Of a stretch of DNA of 64,000 nt, positions 34,342-46,762 are shown in pieces. Under the pieces are notes generated by a model. It did not search any database. It saw only the letters and a list, made by a program, of their open reading frames with translations, and was not told the origin of the DNA. This DNA is from Chalara sp. BL73 (Eukaryota; Ascomycota; Leotiomycetes; Helotiales), in NCBI GenBank assembly GCA_918026815.1, contig CAKJVC010000055.1, positions 124,001-188,000 on the forward strand. The letters are read 5' to 3'. Made by a program: the position numbers and the translations under genes. Each line of letters opens with the position of its first letter. Positions within the stretch are counted from its first letter, which is position 1.

Positions 34342-35732
34342 ATGCCTGAGATCGCAGAAGGTAGTTCATGATCTCCATTCCATACGTCTATGAAGTCATC
34401 TGCCACGGTTGCTAATACCCATTAGTGGCACGCATTGTGCATTATCTACGCAAGTTTCTAGTTGGCAAAACTCTTAAGGTCGTCAGCGCCCAGGATGACG
34501 CCAGCGTCTTTGGTAAAGTCGGCGGAACCGGTGCGGAATTTCAGAAGGCGCTTACGGGCAAGAAAGTCATCGGCGCGGGCCAGCAGGGCAAATATTTCTG
34601 GTTGGTATTTATCTCCTCTTTTCAGATCCAATGGGCTAACTTTTTCTGGAGGTTAACGATGGAGTCTGCCCCTCATCCTGTGATGCATCTGGGCATGACA
34701 GGTAGGAATACTCTTTCCAGATGAGTATGAGTGCGTGCTAAAATACATAGGTTGGGTGCACATTCGCGGGCAACCATCAGTACATTATCGCCCAAAAGGG
34801 ACGGACGAAGCAGAAGAGTGGCCGCCGAAGTATTGGAAGTTTACACTAGAGACAGACGGTGAGCCAAAGGTCGAAGCGGCTTTCACAGATGCCCGCCGTT
34901 TCGGGAGGATACGACTAGTTGATTGTCCAGCCGAGGACATCAGAAATACCAGTCCTCTCAAGGAGAACGGCCCTGACCCGGTCATCGACAGAGACGTTAT
35001 CACGGAAAAGTGGCTTGAGAATAAGGTTAAGAGCAAGAAAGTTCCCATCAAAGCACTGCTCTTAGATCAAGCAAATATATCGGGAATTGGCAATTGGGTG
35101 GGGTGAGACAATATTTTTTAGTCGCTGTATTTGCAGCTATTGACGTGTATAGGGACGAAATCTTATATCATGCCAAGCTGCATCCTGAACAATACAGCGA
35201 TAGTTTTTCATCAGCGCAGCTGAAGCAGTTACGCGCCTCGATACTCCACATAACCAAGACTGCAGTTGATTTACTTGGGGACTCTAGCAAATTTCCAGAT
35301 GAATGGATATTCAACCATCGTTGGGGAAAGGGCAAGAAGGATGCCCCAAGAAAACTGCCCAACGGAGCGACGATTACATTCTTAACTGTCGGCGGAAGAA
35401 CGAGCTGCGTGGTGCCGAGTGTGCAAAAGAAGACTGGCGCAGCAGCTGGGGATATTAATGAGGCAAACAAAGAAGCTGTAGAAGCAATTGACAATGTTAC
35501 TGAGAGCAAACCGAAAACGAAAAAGAGGAAAACGAAATCTGGGACAACAGACGAGGAAGAGGATTCGAAGCTAGAAACTGAGGCGGTTGAAGAGGAGGCT
35601 AATCCAAAGAAGCAAAAGACCGAGTCTGCTCCACGGAAGGCTGTTAAGACACCAAAGGCTAAGGGTCAAATATCAGCGTCGGCGACAACAACGGTTGTTC
35701 GCCGGCGCTCAGGGCGTTTCTCCAAAGGATGA
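34342..35732 (+). CDS. Formamidopyrimidine-DNA glycosylase (Fpg/Nei family), zincless fungal type
   Basis: Exons are 34342-34360 (only 19 nt), 34426-34600, 34652-34701, 34751-35102 and 35153-35732, giving 391 residues. The mature start MPEIAEVARIVHYLRKF has the catalytic Pro2 and Glu3. GKYFW supplies the family lysine. MHLGMTG, FTDARRFGRIRL and LLLDQANISGIGNWVGDEILYHAKLHP form the helix-two-turn-helix core. In place of the four-Cys zinc finger there is a zincless finger (ATITFLTVGGRTSCVVPSVQKKTG) that keeps the Arg, as in plant and fungal FPG1. It excises oxidised bases such as FapyG and cuts the strand as an AP lyase. A Lys/Glu-rich tail (KPKTKKRKTKSG, NPKKQKTE) is a likely nuclear signal. 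Confidence 0.93.
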
Positions 35733-37268
35733 AGACAGATTGACGTGTATGAAACTGTTGTTTGATCCAGGCATCCAATTGTGTGATTGTGATTATTACG
35801 AAACGGTGCGGCGAAGGGATGAAATAATAGCGAAAATATGGGACCGGGGGGCGGAAGATGGGAAAACCCTGGGGAGATTCCAACACTGTGGGCAGCCGAA
35901 GGCTCCGTCCCACTTTGATCTCCATGGTAAGGGTCAATCTTGGCACGCTGACAGCGGTGGTAACCCCACCAAAAATAACCAGCCTGAAGTATTTTTTGTA
36001 CCGTAGATGGATATTGAGGTCGCGGTGGGAGGAATAATGAAAAAGATTGCCATGCCGTTCTTCGGACTTGACTTGATTTGGGAGGAAACTCCTCTTGTAC
36101 CCCGGTATCATATCACCCGCCAGGACTGGAGATCTGGCATTGCCCCTCGGGCGGGCGCCGGAAGCTTCTGATGAGCGATGGGGTTGATTAGTTGCCTCAT
36201 TCGAGCAGAAGAGGGCATTCCAACAGGTTGGTCTTTATACTCCGTGCTGGCGGCGGTGGAAATACGGGATCTTGACGACCGTTAACGCTTAAAGCCCAGC
36301 ACGGCGCGGAGGTTAAGGGTTGTAAAGATGCAGTTCAAGGCGTCATCACATGCTGGGGAGAGAGGGTTGTAACCATGGATCTTGATGTGGAGTTTTGCCG
36401 GAGTAGGGTAGTATGGTAGATGACAGTATTTTACTCAGAACGACGGGTGAGGCTCTGGGTGTTCCTACCTACAGCAATGTACTGTGAGTGAGTCAGCCCT
36501 CAAGTAAGCTACCTTTTTGATATATAGAATAGCGTATTTCGTAGAAAGCAAGGGACATGATAATGCGAGCTCTCGCACGGTCGCAATCGTGCTCGGGTTC
36601 GGTTACTCTTGTACGTCTCGTACCTGACTGCCTTTCATTGGATGGCCCGTAAATGATTGACCAATCACAGTCAGCTTGTTCCTGTTCCATACCGATGAGT
36701 CAGCGACTGTATACGTAGGTAGTAAATATACTGTTCCTGTCTTCGCCTATCAAGTCTCTCGGAAGCCTCAAGTTTCCGTTTCCGTGGCCTTTTCTACGGT
36801 GATCAATTTCAACCCCCCACCACCCAAGCATTGCGTGTAACCTTAACCCATCAAAACACGTCAAACCCTTCAAAACCCATTAACCCAGTAACCCAGTAAC
36901 CCATCAAACCAATTTAAACCATAACTTCAAAAATAAAATACCCAATCCATCTCGCATATCCCACTATCCCACCCCTGCAAACATGCATCTGCACCACATA
37001 GGGATATCTTGGCTTCTTGGTAGTTCGAGCCCGTGGAATAATCATTTTCGTGATTTATCTTTTGCTCCGTTTCCCTTCAGCCTGACTGCCTATTTCCTTT
37101 CTATTTGTTGCCTTTCTTTCTTTCCTTTTCATTCGGCTTCAGCTTAATTCTACTCTCCTTCATCTCTCGCTCTCGCTGCCTTCCTTCCTCTTGCTCGATC
37201 ATTTATAGACATTATACTATAATTGTGCTGTCTCTCCTCCACCACATTGACGACAAACACGCACCAAA
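35733..37268. other. Long intergenic region upstream of ABC transporter
   Basis: About 1.5 kb without a supported gene. Contains the octamer repeat at 36881-36903 and a CT-rich leader (37040-37200), typical of a fungal 5' UTR/promoter. Confidence 0.45.
36881..36903. repeat. TAACCCAG octamer, about three copies
   Basis: Three consecutive near-perfect copies in the promoter region of the ABC transporter gene. Too short and of the wrong unit for a telomere. Confidence 0.6.
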
Positions 37269-40200
37269 ATGGCTGCTAGCACGGTGCCATTCGTCGTGGC
37301 ACCAGATGCTATCGCAGATAAGGCATATGAGCACTCAGTCGAGGGCGAGAAGTCACAGCAACGCAGCCGCACCTCGACATTGAGAGTGGGCGATAGCGAT
37401 ATTGAAAAGTCATATCAGCAACGAAGCGAAACAGCCACGGCAGCGTCATCCCGCGACGATGTGGATTCCCATGACAGGGAGAAGGTTCACGAGCTCGCGA
37501 GAGCCATTACTCAACACTCCGTCAGGAATTCCGGAGGAGACCATGTCAACCCGTTCGAAGGGTCCGATGACCCATTGCTCAATCCTGCCTCGGGCAAATT
37601 TAATGCCCGTGCCTGGACCAAGACCCTGCTTGGCCTCCAGTCCAGAGACCCGGAGAGATATCCGCAAAGAACGGCTGGTGTTGCCTACCGAAACCTCAAC
37701 GCCCATGGTTTTGGTCAGCCAACGGACTACCAGAAGACATTTGGCAACTACCCGTTAGAAGCAGGGGCACTCTTTAGTAAGATCATTGGACGGCAAACGA
37801 AGACCAAGATTCAGATTCTGAGAGACTTTGATGGCCTGATCCGAAGTGGTGAAATGCTGGTTGTGCTGGGAAGACCTGGCAGTGGATGCTCGACCCTCCT
37901 GAAGACGATTGCTGGTGAGACGGATGGCTTCTTCGTTGACAGCGCCTCCTATATCAACTACCAGGGCATTTCAATGGCGCAAATGCACAAGGATTTCAGA
38001 GGAGAGTGTATCTACCAAGCAGAAGTAGATGTGCACTTTCCGCATTTGACCGTGGGTCAAACACTAAAGTTTGCCGCAAGAGCGCGAGGTATGTCTAGCA
38101 CGGATACAGCTCAATTTCAAGACACGCTACTAATCTCTTCACAGCTCCCAGAAACAGACTCCCCGGTGTCACTAGAGACCAATACGCGGAGCATATGAGA
38201 GATGTCATCATGGCTATGTTTGGTCTCAGTCACACTCTGAACACCAAGGTTGGAAACGACTTCGTCCGCGGGGTTAGTGGAGGAGAGCGAAAGCGTGTCA
38301 GCATTGCAGAGGCGGCCTTGGGACAAAGTCCTCTCCAATGCTGGGATAACAGTACCCGTGGCTTAGATTCCGCCACCGCGCTAGAGTTTGTCAAAACTAT
38401 GAGACTTTCAACCGAATTGTCTGGCTCAACTGCAATTGTGGCCATCTACCAAGCCTCGCAAAGCATCTACGATGTCTTCGACAAGGTGGCGGTGTTGTAC
38501 GAAGGTCGACAGATTTATTTCGGGAACATTAATGCCGCGAAGAGGTTTTTTGTGAATATGGGTTTCGAATGTCCTCTTAGACAAACAACTGCCGATTTCC
38601 TGACTTCCTTAACTAGTCCGGCAGAGCGGGTGATTCGGGCAGGCTTTGAGAGAAGCGTACCTTATACCCCGGATCAGTTTGCGAAAAGATGGCAGGAAAG
38701 TGAGGATCGGGCAATGCTTCTACGTGAAATTGAGGAGTTCGATAGACAGTACCCAGTCGGTGGTCCATCACTGGAAAAATTCAAGCAGTCTCGTATTGGT
38801 ATGAATTCTATTAAATTTAGTCAAAGAACTTTTTGACAACACGCTAACTCCTCGGCAGCCACCCAAGCCAAGCAGCAACGGGTCAAATCCCCCTATAACC
38901 TCTCATTCGCCATGCAGGTTAAGCTTTGTATGGACCGTGGTTTTGACAGACTACGCGGAGACAGCGAGATCTTCTTCTCCATCTTATTCGCTCAGACTGT
39001 GATGGGCCTGATCATCGGCAGCGTTTTTTACAACTTGCAGCCTAACACTGCGGGTCTTTTTAGCAAAGGAGCGTTACTCTTTTTCGCGATTCTCATGGCT
39101 GCTTTCCAAAGTGCCTTGGAGGTAAGCATTAAGCTCTACTGCACGTAAAAAGCAAGTCATTCTAATCGGTTCTTAGATTTTAACTCTATATGCCCAACGT
39201 CCAATTGTCGAGAAACACACCAAGTACGCCTTTTATCATCCTTCCGCCGAAGCCGTTGCGTCCATGATTTGTGACTTGCCTTCCAAGATTGGGGTTTCGA
39301 TTCTATTTGGAACGACCATATACTTCATGACCAACCTCCGCAGAGAAGCAGATGCATACTTCGTGTTTCTGCTTTTCTGTTTCACCTGTACGCTGACCAT
39401 GTCGATGTACTTCCGCTCCATTGCTGCGCTCTCTCGCACATTGTCCCAAGCAATGGCGCCAGCCGCTATCTTCATTCTCGCCTTGGTCATTTACACAGGG
39501 TTTGCCATACCCATTCGCTACATGGTAAGTCGAGATCCATTTTATCACATAAGCCTGCTGACACCTGCTGCAGAAACCATGGTTTAGATGGATCAATTAT
39601 ATCAATCCTGTTGCTTATGCCTTTGAGTCTTTGATGATTAACGAATTTCAGGGTCGGCGTCTTGATTGCTCCCTCTTTACTCCCACAGGCCCAGGATATG
39701 AAGACGTGTCTAATCAACAACGTGTTTGTACTGCTACGGGATCCGTTGCTGGAGTAGATTTTGTCGATGGCACCACCTATATTAAGGTTAATTATGGATA
39801 TGAGACTGGGAATCTGTGGAGAAATTATGGGATTGTCTGGGCGCTCCTCGTGCTCGGCTGTGCTATTTATCTCATTGCTACCGAGTACATTACAGCACAA
39901 AAGTCCAAAGGAGAAGTTCTCCTGTTCAGACGTGGCAACGTACCGTCTCTCGGACCCAAACCCGATGAAGAAGCTCAGGCTGAGGATCGCGAGAACATTG
40001 AAACCGTAATGTCAAGACAGAGAACGATCCCCGATGCACCTATCAATATCCAAAAGCAGACTGCCGTATTCCATTGGGACAATGTCAATTACGACATCAA
40101 GATCAAGGGCGAAGGTCGTAGGTTGCTCGATCAAGTTGATGGTTGGGTGAAACCTGGGACACTAACCGCCCTGATGGGTGTCTCTGGTGCTGGTAAAACC

Positions 40201-42000
40201 ACACTCCTGGATGTGCTTGCAAGCCGTGTCACCATGGGCGTGGTTACTGGTGAAATGCTTGTCGATGGCCATCAACGAGACAGCGGTTTCCAGAGGAAAA
40301 CAGGCTACGTACAACAACAGGACCTTCATTTGGCAACTACGACCGTGAGAGAGGCCTTGAACTTTAGCGCTCTTCTACGCCAGCCAAAATCAACGCCGTA
40401 TAATGAGAAAATCGCCTATGTTGATGAGGTTATTAAGGTCCTTGAGATGGAATCATACGCTGATGCTGTAGTTGGTGTCCCGGGTGAAGGCCTCAATGTA
40501 GAACAACGCAAACGTCTTACTATTGGTGTTGAAATGGCAGCGAAGCCCGCACTTCTTCTTTTCCTTGATGAGCCCACCTCCGGTCTAGACAGTCAGACCG
40601 CTTGGTCTATCTGTGCCCTACTTAGAAAACTCGCCGACAACGGCCAGGCTATCCTTTGCACCATTCATCAACCATCTGCCATTCTTTTTCAGGAATTTGA
40701 TCGGCTCCTTTTCTTGGCTAAAGGCGGTAGGACAGTCTACTTCGGAGAGATTGGAGAGAACTCAAAAACATTGACCAACTACTTTGAACGCAACGGGTCA
40801 CCTGTTTGTGGGACCGACGACAATCCCGCTGAATGGATGTTGGCTGTCATTGGAGCAGCCCCTGGTTCGCAGACAGATATCGACTGGCCGGAGGTTTGGA
40901 ATAACTCACCAGAACGTGCCGCCGTTAAAGCTACTCTTGCCGAAATGAAAGCTGAGCTTATCCGCAAACCTGTTGATATCGATCCAGCGGCTTTGGATCC
41001 ATATGCTGCCTCTTTCTGGCTCCAATTGTATACGGTATGCGTACGTGTATTCGCACAATATTGGAGAACGCCGTCATACCTCTACTCCAAGACCGCCCTC
41101 TGCGTCGCCACCGGTCTCTTCATTGGCTTCTCTTTCTGGAACGCAGGCACATCATTGCAAGGAATGACCAACCAGCTTTTCTCAATCTTCATGCTACTCA
41201 CCATTTTTGGCAATTTAGTTCAACAAATCATGCCTCATTTCGTCACTCAGCGCTCTCTCTACGAGGTCCGCGAGCGTCCATCGAAAACATACTCCTGGCA
41301 GGTCTTCATACTCTCCAATATCTTCGTCGAGATCCCCTGGAACTCTCTGATGGCAGCCCTCATGTTCTTCTGCTGGTACTACCCTATCGGACTATACCAT
41401 AACGCCGAGCCAACAGACGCAGTCACCGAGCGCGGCGGGCTCATGTTTCTCTTCATCCTCAGTTTCATGCTCTTTACTTCTACCTTCACTACTATGATGA
41501 TCGCGGGCATCGAGACCGCCGAGTCGGCCGCCAATCTTGCAAATCTGCTCTTCTCACTCTGCTTGATCTTCTGTGGTGTCCTCGCTGGCCCAGATACGCT
41601 TCCTGGATTCTGGATCTTCATGTACCGAGTCTCACCATTCACGTATTTAGTGGCGGGTATCATGTCTACTGGCCTCGCTAACACAGAAGTTGTCTGCGAT
41701 TCCATCGAGTACCTGCGGTTTGATCCGCGTGCGGGTTCTACCTGTCTTGAGTACATGCAGCCATATATTGACATGGCGGGCGGCTACATCTTGAACGAGA
41801 ATGCCACCTCGGACTGTCAATTCTGTACGCTCAAAGACACAAATGTGTTCTTGGCTGGGGTGAGCAGCAAGTATAGTGAACGGTGGAGGAACTTTGGCTT
41901 ATTATTCGTTTACATTGTGTTCAACGTTGCCATGGCCGTCTTCCTTTATTGGTTGGCGCGTGTGCCGAAGAAGAGCACCAAGAAGGAGAAAACTGCTTAG
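37269..42000 (+). CDS. Pleiotropic drug resistance ABC transporter (ABCG, full size)
   Basis: Exons are 37269-38088, 38145-38798, 38859-39121, 39177-39524 and 39574-42000, giving 1503 residues, the standard PDR length. The order is (NBD-TMD)2. NBD1 has the PDR-specific Walker [10 protein letters not shown] (Cys replacing the usual Lys), signature [10 protein letters not shown] and degenerate Walker [23 protein letters not shown]2 has canonical Walker [10 protein letters not shown], an [12 protein letters not shown] signature and Walker [20 protein letters not shown]. Each TMD has six predicted spans, and the extracellular loop after TM11 holds clustered Cys (CLEYMQ, CQFC). It is expected in the plasma membrane exporting hydrophobic toxicants such as azoles or plant defence compounds. 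The asymmetric NBDs are normal for the family. Confidence 0.95.
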
Positions 42001-42896
42001 ATGAGGGACGGAACGCTTGCTTGGGAGAAAAGAAAAGCAAAATGCTATAATGACGTCGCGCACGCATGCGCCTTTCTTGTAATATTTTAGAGGCATCGGG
42101 ATACCAATATGGTGCATAGAGCACCAGGCACAGCCATTTCCTTGCGTCGCATTAGAGATCCAGTGTGGTACTGTACATAGGCAAAGACTGTTTATATGTC
42201 AATAATTAATGCATACCAACATTCAAACCTACTTTATTTCTCCTCCATTCGAATCACTTTTCCTCCTGCTCAAGTCGCTACGGAATATGTGACTCTCCTC
42301 CTTTTACAAGAAGCATCATCTACGCCGGATGAGCATGACATCTTAGTCCGTCTCATCTACTGTACAACGATCCCTCCATGGTATTCATGCTTTGCATGCA
42401 TGACACTTTGCAAAAATTTTCCATTGAATCTTCAGGCTGTGCTGTGATGTTGAATATTTTCATTCTCATCACTCCGCTTCATTTAAGTATATTGTAGAGC
42501 ACATCAACTTCCTTGGGGGGTTGGGCGGGAATATTATAGTGAAGAGGCTGCTAGATGGAATATTTTTGGGGGCTGTGCTATGTTTAGGCTGGGGCTCAAG
42601 AAGCACGATTAGTCATCAATAATACTCTGTTGCTGTCAGCAGCTGCCAAACAGCTAAACTTTGTGAATCTCAACGGGAACAGTCTTGCAACTTTGACAAC
42701 CGTGTCATTTGGTGTAGTTCAGCCTTTTCATACGTACTTAGTTCATTGGGTCCCTTCGCTAGATATTTCGTACACCTCTCGACGCGTCTGCGCGCGGCGC
42801 GGCTGGAGCCTGTGGGATAGCCTGGTAGCCCTGCCAGCTTGTCGAAAGGGTATCCCAGGAGAGCAAAGAAAGGCCAACCACTCAATATCGGTCGAA
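42001..42896. other. Intergenic, possible N-terminal extension of the next gene
   Basis: About 0.9 kb. The frame of the F-box gene stays open back to 42630, but that part has no family resemblance and is more likely 5' UTR. Confidence 0.4.
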
Positions 42897-44519
42897 ATGC
42901 CCCTTTGGAGGCAAAAGTTCTTAACCATCGTTGATCGTCGACTCAAGGTGGTGGCCGAAGACTCGAATCCCCGCGAACCATCCACTGCGGCAGAATGTTA
43001 CATCGCTCGGTTACCTGACGAGCTTTTGCTCGAGATACTCGAGCATTCGACAGTCCATCGAAGCCTCCGAGATGAGCTTACAAGGGAGGAGAGCATCATT
43101 CCTGAGAACAGCCAAGATGGCTCGGAAGATGGTACGGAGCAACATGATGTCGACGGGGCAAACGATGCCAATGGCCGACTGAGGCTTGTCTGTAAAACTT
43201 GGCAGACTACATACGATGAGATATTCTTTCGGCAGACCTGGCTAGGTTCCATACGTGGTGGCGTCAACATTCCTCGTCGCGCCAGACTGCTACTTGCAAC
43301 TTTGGAGAACCGGCCGTGTTTGCAACGATATCCACGATCTTTCTACCTTGATCTTGACAACCTGGGACCCATTGCCTGCCGGAATATTGTTCGGATAGTG
43401 CAACTCTGTGAGAACGCTCGCATGGTAGGAATCCACACAGAACACGCCACATTGGCAACTTCCCCCTTCACTTGGCCGCTGCTGGATGCTGTGAAGGCGC
43501 TCAAGTCACTTGAAACATTGCATATCACTCTCCCGTCCCTTCATTTATTATTTGGTTTTCTCAACACATCCAACTTGAAAGAGCTTTCGATCGATCAATA
43601 TGGCCCTGGTATGGAGAGCAACGACCCCTTTGCCTCATGGTTCAGCGACTTCGAAGATGAAGACGACAGATATCGGTCGATTACAATTACCGAATCCGAG
43701 CTTGAAGAACTTGCGCCAAGAAGCAAGTATCACTCGTGGAAGGTGACATCGCTAAGACTGTCTGATCCATGCTGTGACCCAAATGTGACTGAAGTGATCC
43801 TCCGAATGCCAGAACATCTGGAAAAGCTGAACTTCGATGAGCTGTACAGATCTACCTCGGCATCCAAGTATGACTGTGCTATGGTGCAGCAACTTCTGGA
43901 TATTCACAGAAAGACTTTGAAGCTTATCAAATTGGGCAGGATTCCTTATGAGAACCAGATCTTGCTCGATTTTTCCCAATATCCTTGCGTCGAGAAGCTG
44001 AGTATATCCGGGTTCGATTTCATGTCAATTGCAACCCCTGAAGCCGCGCTCCCAAAACTTCCCCCATTTCTTACGCATTTGATTTTGGACATCACCCCAG
44101 TGAACCAACATGAGCCTTTCACCGTCGATCAGCAAGTTGCTTGGGTGTCTTGGCTCACTGAATTTTCATCACTGAAGCAGTCGAAGTACCCGCAGAGTAA
44201 GCTTGAGGAAATCTTTATCAAGTTCGAGTGGACCGAGAAACCAAGATGGCTGACACCAAGAAACTCGGCACCCTGGCCTTGGGAATATCTCGAGAAAGCG
44301 AAGGTTGCGGTTGCTAGGTTTGGGTTGACGATCGGCTACGAAGAGCCTCTCCTCCCTGAGGACATGTGGAATGAATTAGCGCAAAGGTACACAGATACCT
44401 ACGACCCGTTTGCAGATATTGTCGAGGAGAGCGAAGTTGTTCAGGAGTCTGAGTCCAACGTACTTCAGAGATGGCTTGAGGGCGGGCGTGAAGAAAGACC
44501 TGAAACTCCAGCTTCTTGA
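42897..44519 (+). CDS. F-box-like protein with leucine-rich region
   Basis: A single exon of 540 codons from the ATG at 42897. The ORF could begin at 42630, adding 89 residues of no clear quality. The F-box-like core is ARLPDELLLEILEHS with, after an acidic insert, GRLRLVCKTWQTTYDEIFFR. A leucine-rich C-terminal part follows (LDAVKALKSLETLHITLPSL, NLKELSIDQYG, HSWKVTSLRLSDPCCDPNVT, HLEKLNFDELY, CVEKLSISGFDF). The acidic insert (about residues 50-85) splits the F-box, which is unusual but seen in fungal members. It probably acts as an SCF ubiquitin-ligase adaptor; target unknown. Confidence 0.75.
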   Translation: MPLWRQKFLTIVDRRLKVVAEDSNPREPSTAAECYIARLPDELLLEILEHSTVHRSLRDELTREESIIPENSQDGSEDGTEQHDVDGANDANGRLRLVCKTWQTTYDEIFFRQTWLGSIRGGVNIPRRARLLLATLENRPCLQRYPRSFYLDLDNLGPIACRNIVRIVQLCENARMVGIHTEHATLATSPFTWPLLDAVKALKSLETLHITLPSLHLLFGFLNTSNLKELSIDQYGPGMESNDPFASWFSDFEDEDDRYRSITITESELEELAPRSKYHSWKVTSLRLSDPCCDPNVTEVILRMPEHLEKLNFDELYRSTSASKYDCAMVQQLLDIHRKTLKLIKLGRIPYENQILLDFSQYPCVEKLSISGFDFMSIATPEAALPKLPPFLTHLILDITPVNQHEPFTVDQQVAWVSWLTEFSSLKQSKYPQSKLEEIFIKFEWTEKPRWLTPRNSAPWPWEYLEKAKVAVARFGLTIGYEEPLLPEDMWNELAQRYTDTYDPFADIVEESEVVQESESNVLQRWLEGGREERPETPAS

Positions 44520-44834
44520 TTAATTAACATAGTGAAGTGTGCTGGTAGCTGGCATATGGTAGTGCACCTCTGCTGGGCTGTGACGCATAAACTGCGTGCT
44601 TGATAGGCTATTTGTACCGATACCCTCACTGTAATGTAGGCGATCCACTCAATGAAAAGATAACCATTACCATAAAACTAATCCATTAATTCAGTCCGTG
44701 CTGAAGTGATTTAAGTGTGTATATACGTCGGGCCAGAGAACCTCATGCTAAAGTGCAACCACAACCAAATAAAGAGACCAACGCAACTCCACCCTCCGAA
44801 TCCCTCCCCCTTTCCCTCTCCCAATGCAGACCCC
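44520..44834. other. Convergent intergenic region
   Basis: About 315 bp holding the 3' ends of the F-box gene and the first J-domain gene. Nothing else is seen. Confidence 0.4.
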
Positions 44835-45698
44835 TTAGATCGCAACCCCGCCCCCAGCCTCCGCCTTCCCGAAAAGCGCCCTCCAGATCTCCTCCTGGCA
44901 AACCCGCGCGTCCCTCTCGACCTCCCTCCCCATCCCATCCCAGGTCCTCCTCGCCCCCCTCTTCAGCACCCCCGCCCGCCTCAAGACCCACCTCAGCCTG
45001 GCCTCCGCGCCCCTCCTCGCCTCGGCCCTGCACCGAGCCCCCCGCGGGTCCAGCATGTCCTCCAGCGCCCTCTCGGCCCCGCTCACCGCCGCCTTCCACA
45101 CGCGGTCCCGCCGCGACGCGAACCCCCCCGCGCCCAGGCACCGCGCCAGCCGCCGCTTGATCCGCGCCTCGACCTCCCGCCGCGAGCGCTCCGCCTCCTG
45201 GGCGGCTGTCTTGCGGGCTTGCTCGCGCGCGAGGAATTCTTCTTCCTTTTGCTTCCAAAACGCGGCCTGCTCCGCCGACCGCGCTGATGTTGGGTCTTGT
45301 TTTGTTTGGGGCTGGGGCGGTGGTGGTGGTGCTTGGTAGGGGGTGCTTCGTAGGCCGAGCCGCCAGTCTTTGACGGGGGATGGTCAGCACGCGCATTTAT
45401 TTCCACGTTCCCATTTTCCCTGCATGCGGTGTCGAGCCTGTGGGATATTGGGTTTCGTAGAAGGGTAGGGAGATGTGCGGGTGCAAGGTGAGAACATACC
45501 GTAGTGCGCCTTCCGGTATGGGTCTTTCAGGACGTGCCATGCTTTTTGAAGGGCTTGGAAGTCTGCTGTCGCGTTGGGGTTTCCGGGGTTCTTGTCCGGG
45601 TGGAGCTCCATGGACCGTCGGCGGTATGCTTTTTTGAGCTCCTCCTCGGTGGCATTTGTAGGCGCGCCGAGGTAAGCGTAGTGATTTGGGGGAGGCAT
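44835..45698 (-). CDS. J-domain (DnaJ/Hsp40) protein with coiled-coil tail
   Basis: Exon 1 is 45698-45500 and exon 2 is 45367-44835, giving 243 residues. The J domain occupies residues 6-70 (HYAYLGAPTNATEEELKKAY, MELHPDKNPGN with the HPD motif, FQALQKAWHVLKDPYRKAHY). The splice (acceptor CAAAG) gives HYGDWRLGL. A charged helix follows (WKQKEEEFLAREQARKTAAQ...), likely coiled-coil, and then an Arg/Ala-rich C-terminus. There is no G/F region or zinc finger, so it is a class III J protein that would stimulate an Hsp70. Exon 2 is very GC-rich, which opens long spurious ORFs in all frames. The coding frame was chosen by the splice phase and the helical Glu/Lys pattern. Its neighbour at 46763 is another J protein in divergent orientation. 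Confidence 0.8.
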
Positions 45699-46762
45699 GA
45701 CTTTGATTTGTGGATGAGATTCGTACAGTTACTTTGGGGGTGAAGAAACGAAGTGGAAGTGGAATTGAAGGTTGGGGGAGAGGTGTACTTATATCTTGGT
45801 GGGGAACTGGGTCTGGGCTGTATTTGATCTACAATAGTTATCTGCTGCGGAAGTTAAGACAATGGATTTGCTGCACTCACTACAATACCATGTTCACGGT
45901 GTTCTTTTTTACAATAACATCTGCACGCGCCAAGCACCTCAGGGAGGACCAATCCGTGTTGCTCGCGAATATTAGGCTATTTCAGGGGCATTGACGTGTT
46001 AGCAGATGCCATCTGCGAGAGTTTCAGATAATGGATTCGTTGCACTACAATACCAAGTTCGCAATATTCTTTTTTTTTACAATAACATATGCACTCGCGA
46101 AGCACCTTGGGGATAACCAATCACCACTACTCGCCAATTTTCGGCTAATTCAGGGGCCCGACTCATGAACAACTGCCATTTGCACTACAATACCAGGTTC
46201 ACAATGTTTTTTTCCCACGGTAATATAGACACCCGCCAAACAGTTTTAGGAGGGCCAATGAGAGTCGCTCGCCTATTTTCGGCTATTTCAGGGGCGTCGG
46301 CTCGAGAGCGAAGACGAACCGTAATGGACAAGGACAAACTGTAGCATGGGAGATTGCTGTTAAGGAAAGTCGGTTTGCTGTTTCGTAGATAGGTTACTTT
46401 AGCCACCATGTAAACTAAAGGGGCCCCGGGATGCCGGACTTGGTTGCGTGCCTCCACAGCAAATGCAAAAACTAGAATTCACCAAAAAAAAAAAGAAATG
46501 TTAAAGTCTTTGTGATTTTCTGTAAAGAAAAACAAATACTGATAACGACGCACAATGCTCCGCTTTTTCTTGTGGCAGAAACAAGGTGGTGAGTAGTAAT
46601 TGTCACTTGTGTTCACCTTTAGCTAGCTTCTCTAACATAACTTGTAAGCAGGCGGCCATTACCACCAACTACTCTCTCGAAGCCCTCGAGATAGCACCTC
46701 CGCACCTCCGCACCTCCATACAATCCCCACTCAAATCACCTCTCCGATCTATCTCACCCACC
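45699..46762. promoter_or_regulatory. Shared promoter of the divergent J-domain gene pair
   Basis: About 1.06 kb between the two divergent starts. It contains three tandem imperfect repeats (listed separately), each with a CCAAT box and an AGGGG stress-response-like element. The in-frame extension of the second gene back to 46586 is judged 5' UTR. Confidence 0.6.
45871..46300. repeat. Three tandem promoter repeats of about 140-165 bp
   Basis: Each unit begins TGCACT(CA)CTACAATACCA, continues with a T-rich tract, ACAATAACAT and GCAC-CGCGAAGCACC-like text, then CCAAT, a GCTCGC-type block, TTTTCGGCTATTTC and AGGGG. ACAATACCA anchors start at 45882, 46047 and 46187. CCAAT lies at 45949, 46117 and 46255. 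AGGGG lies at 45984, 46152 and 46290. AGGGG is the complement of CCCCT, the core of yeast STREs. Confidence 0.85.

Noticed and set aside
36881..36903. Telomere-like repeat (TAACCCAG)n
   Set aside because: The unit differs from the fungal TTAGGG repeat, only about three copies exist, and conserved genes flank it.
44715..45339. Long Pro/Arg-rich ORFs on the plus strand and other minus frames
   Set aside because: They are shadows of the GC-rich second exon of the J-domain gene; only one frame fits the splice phase and has a helical pattern.
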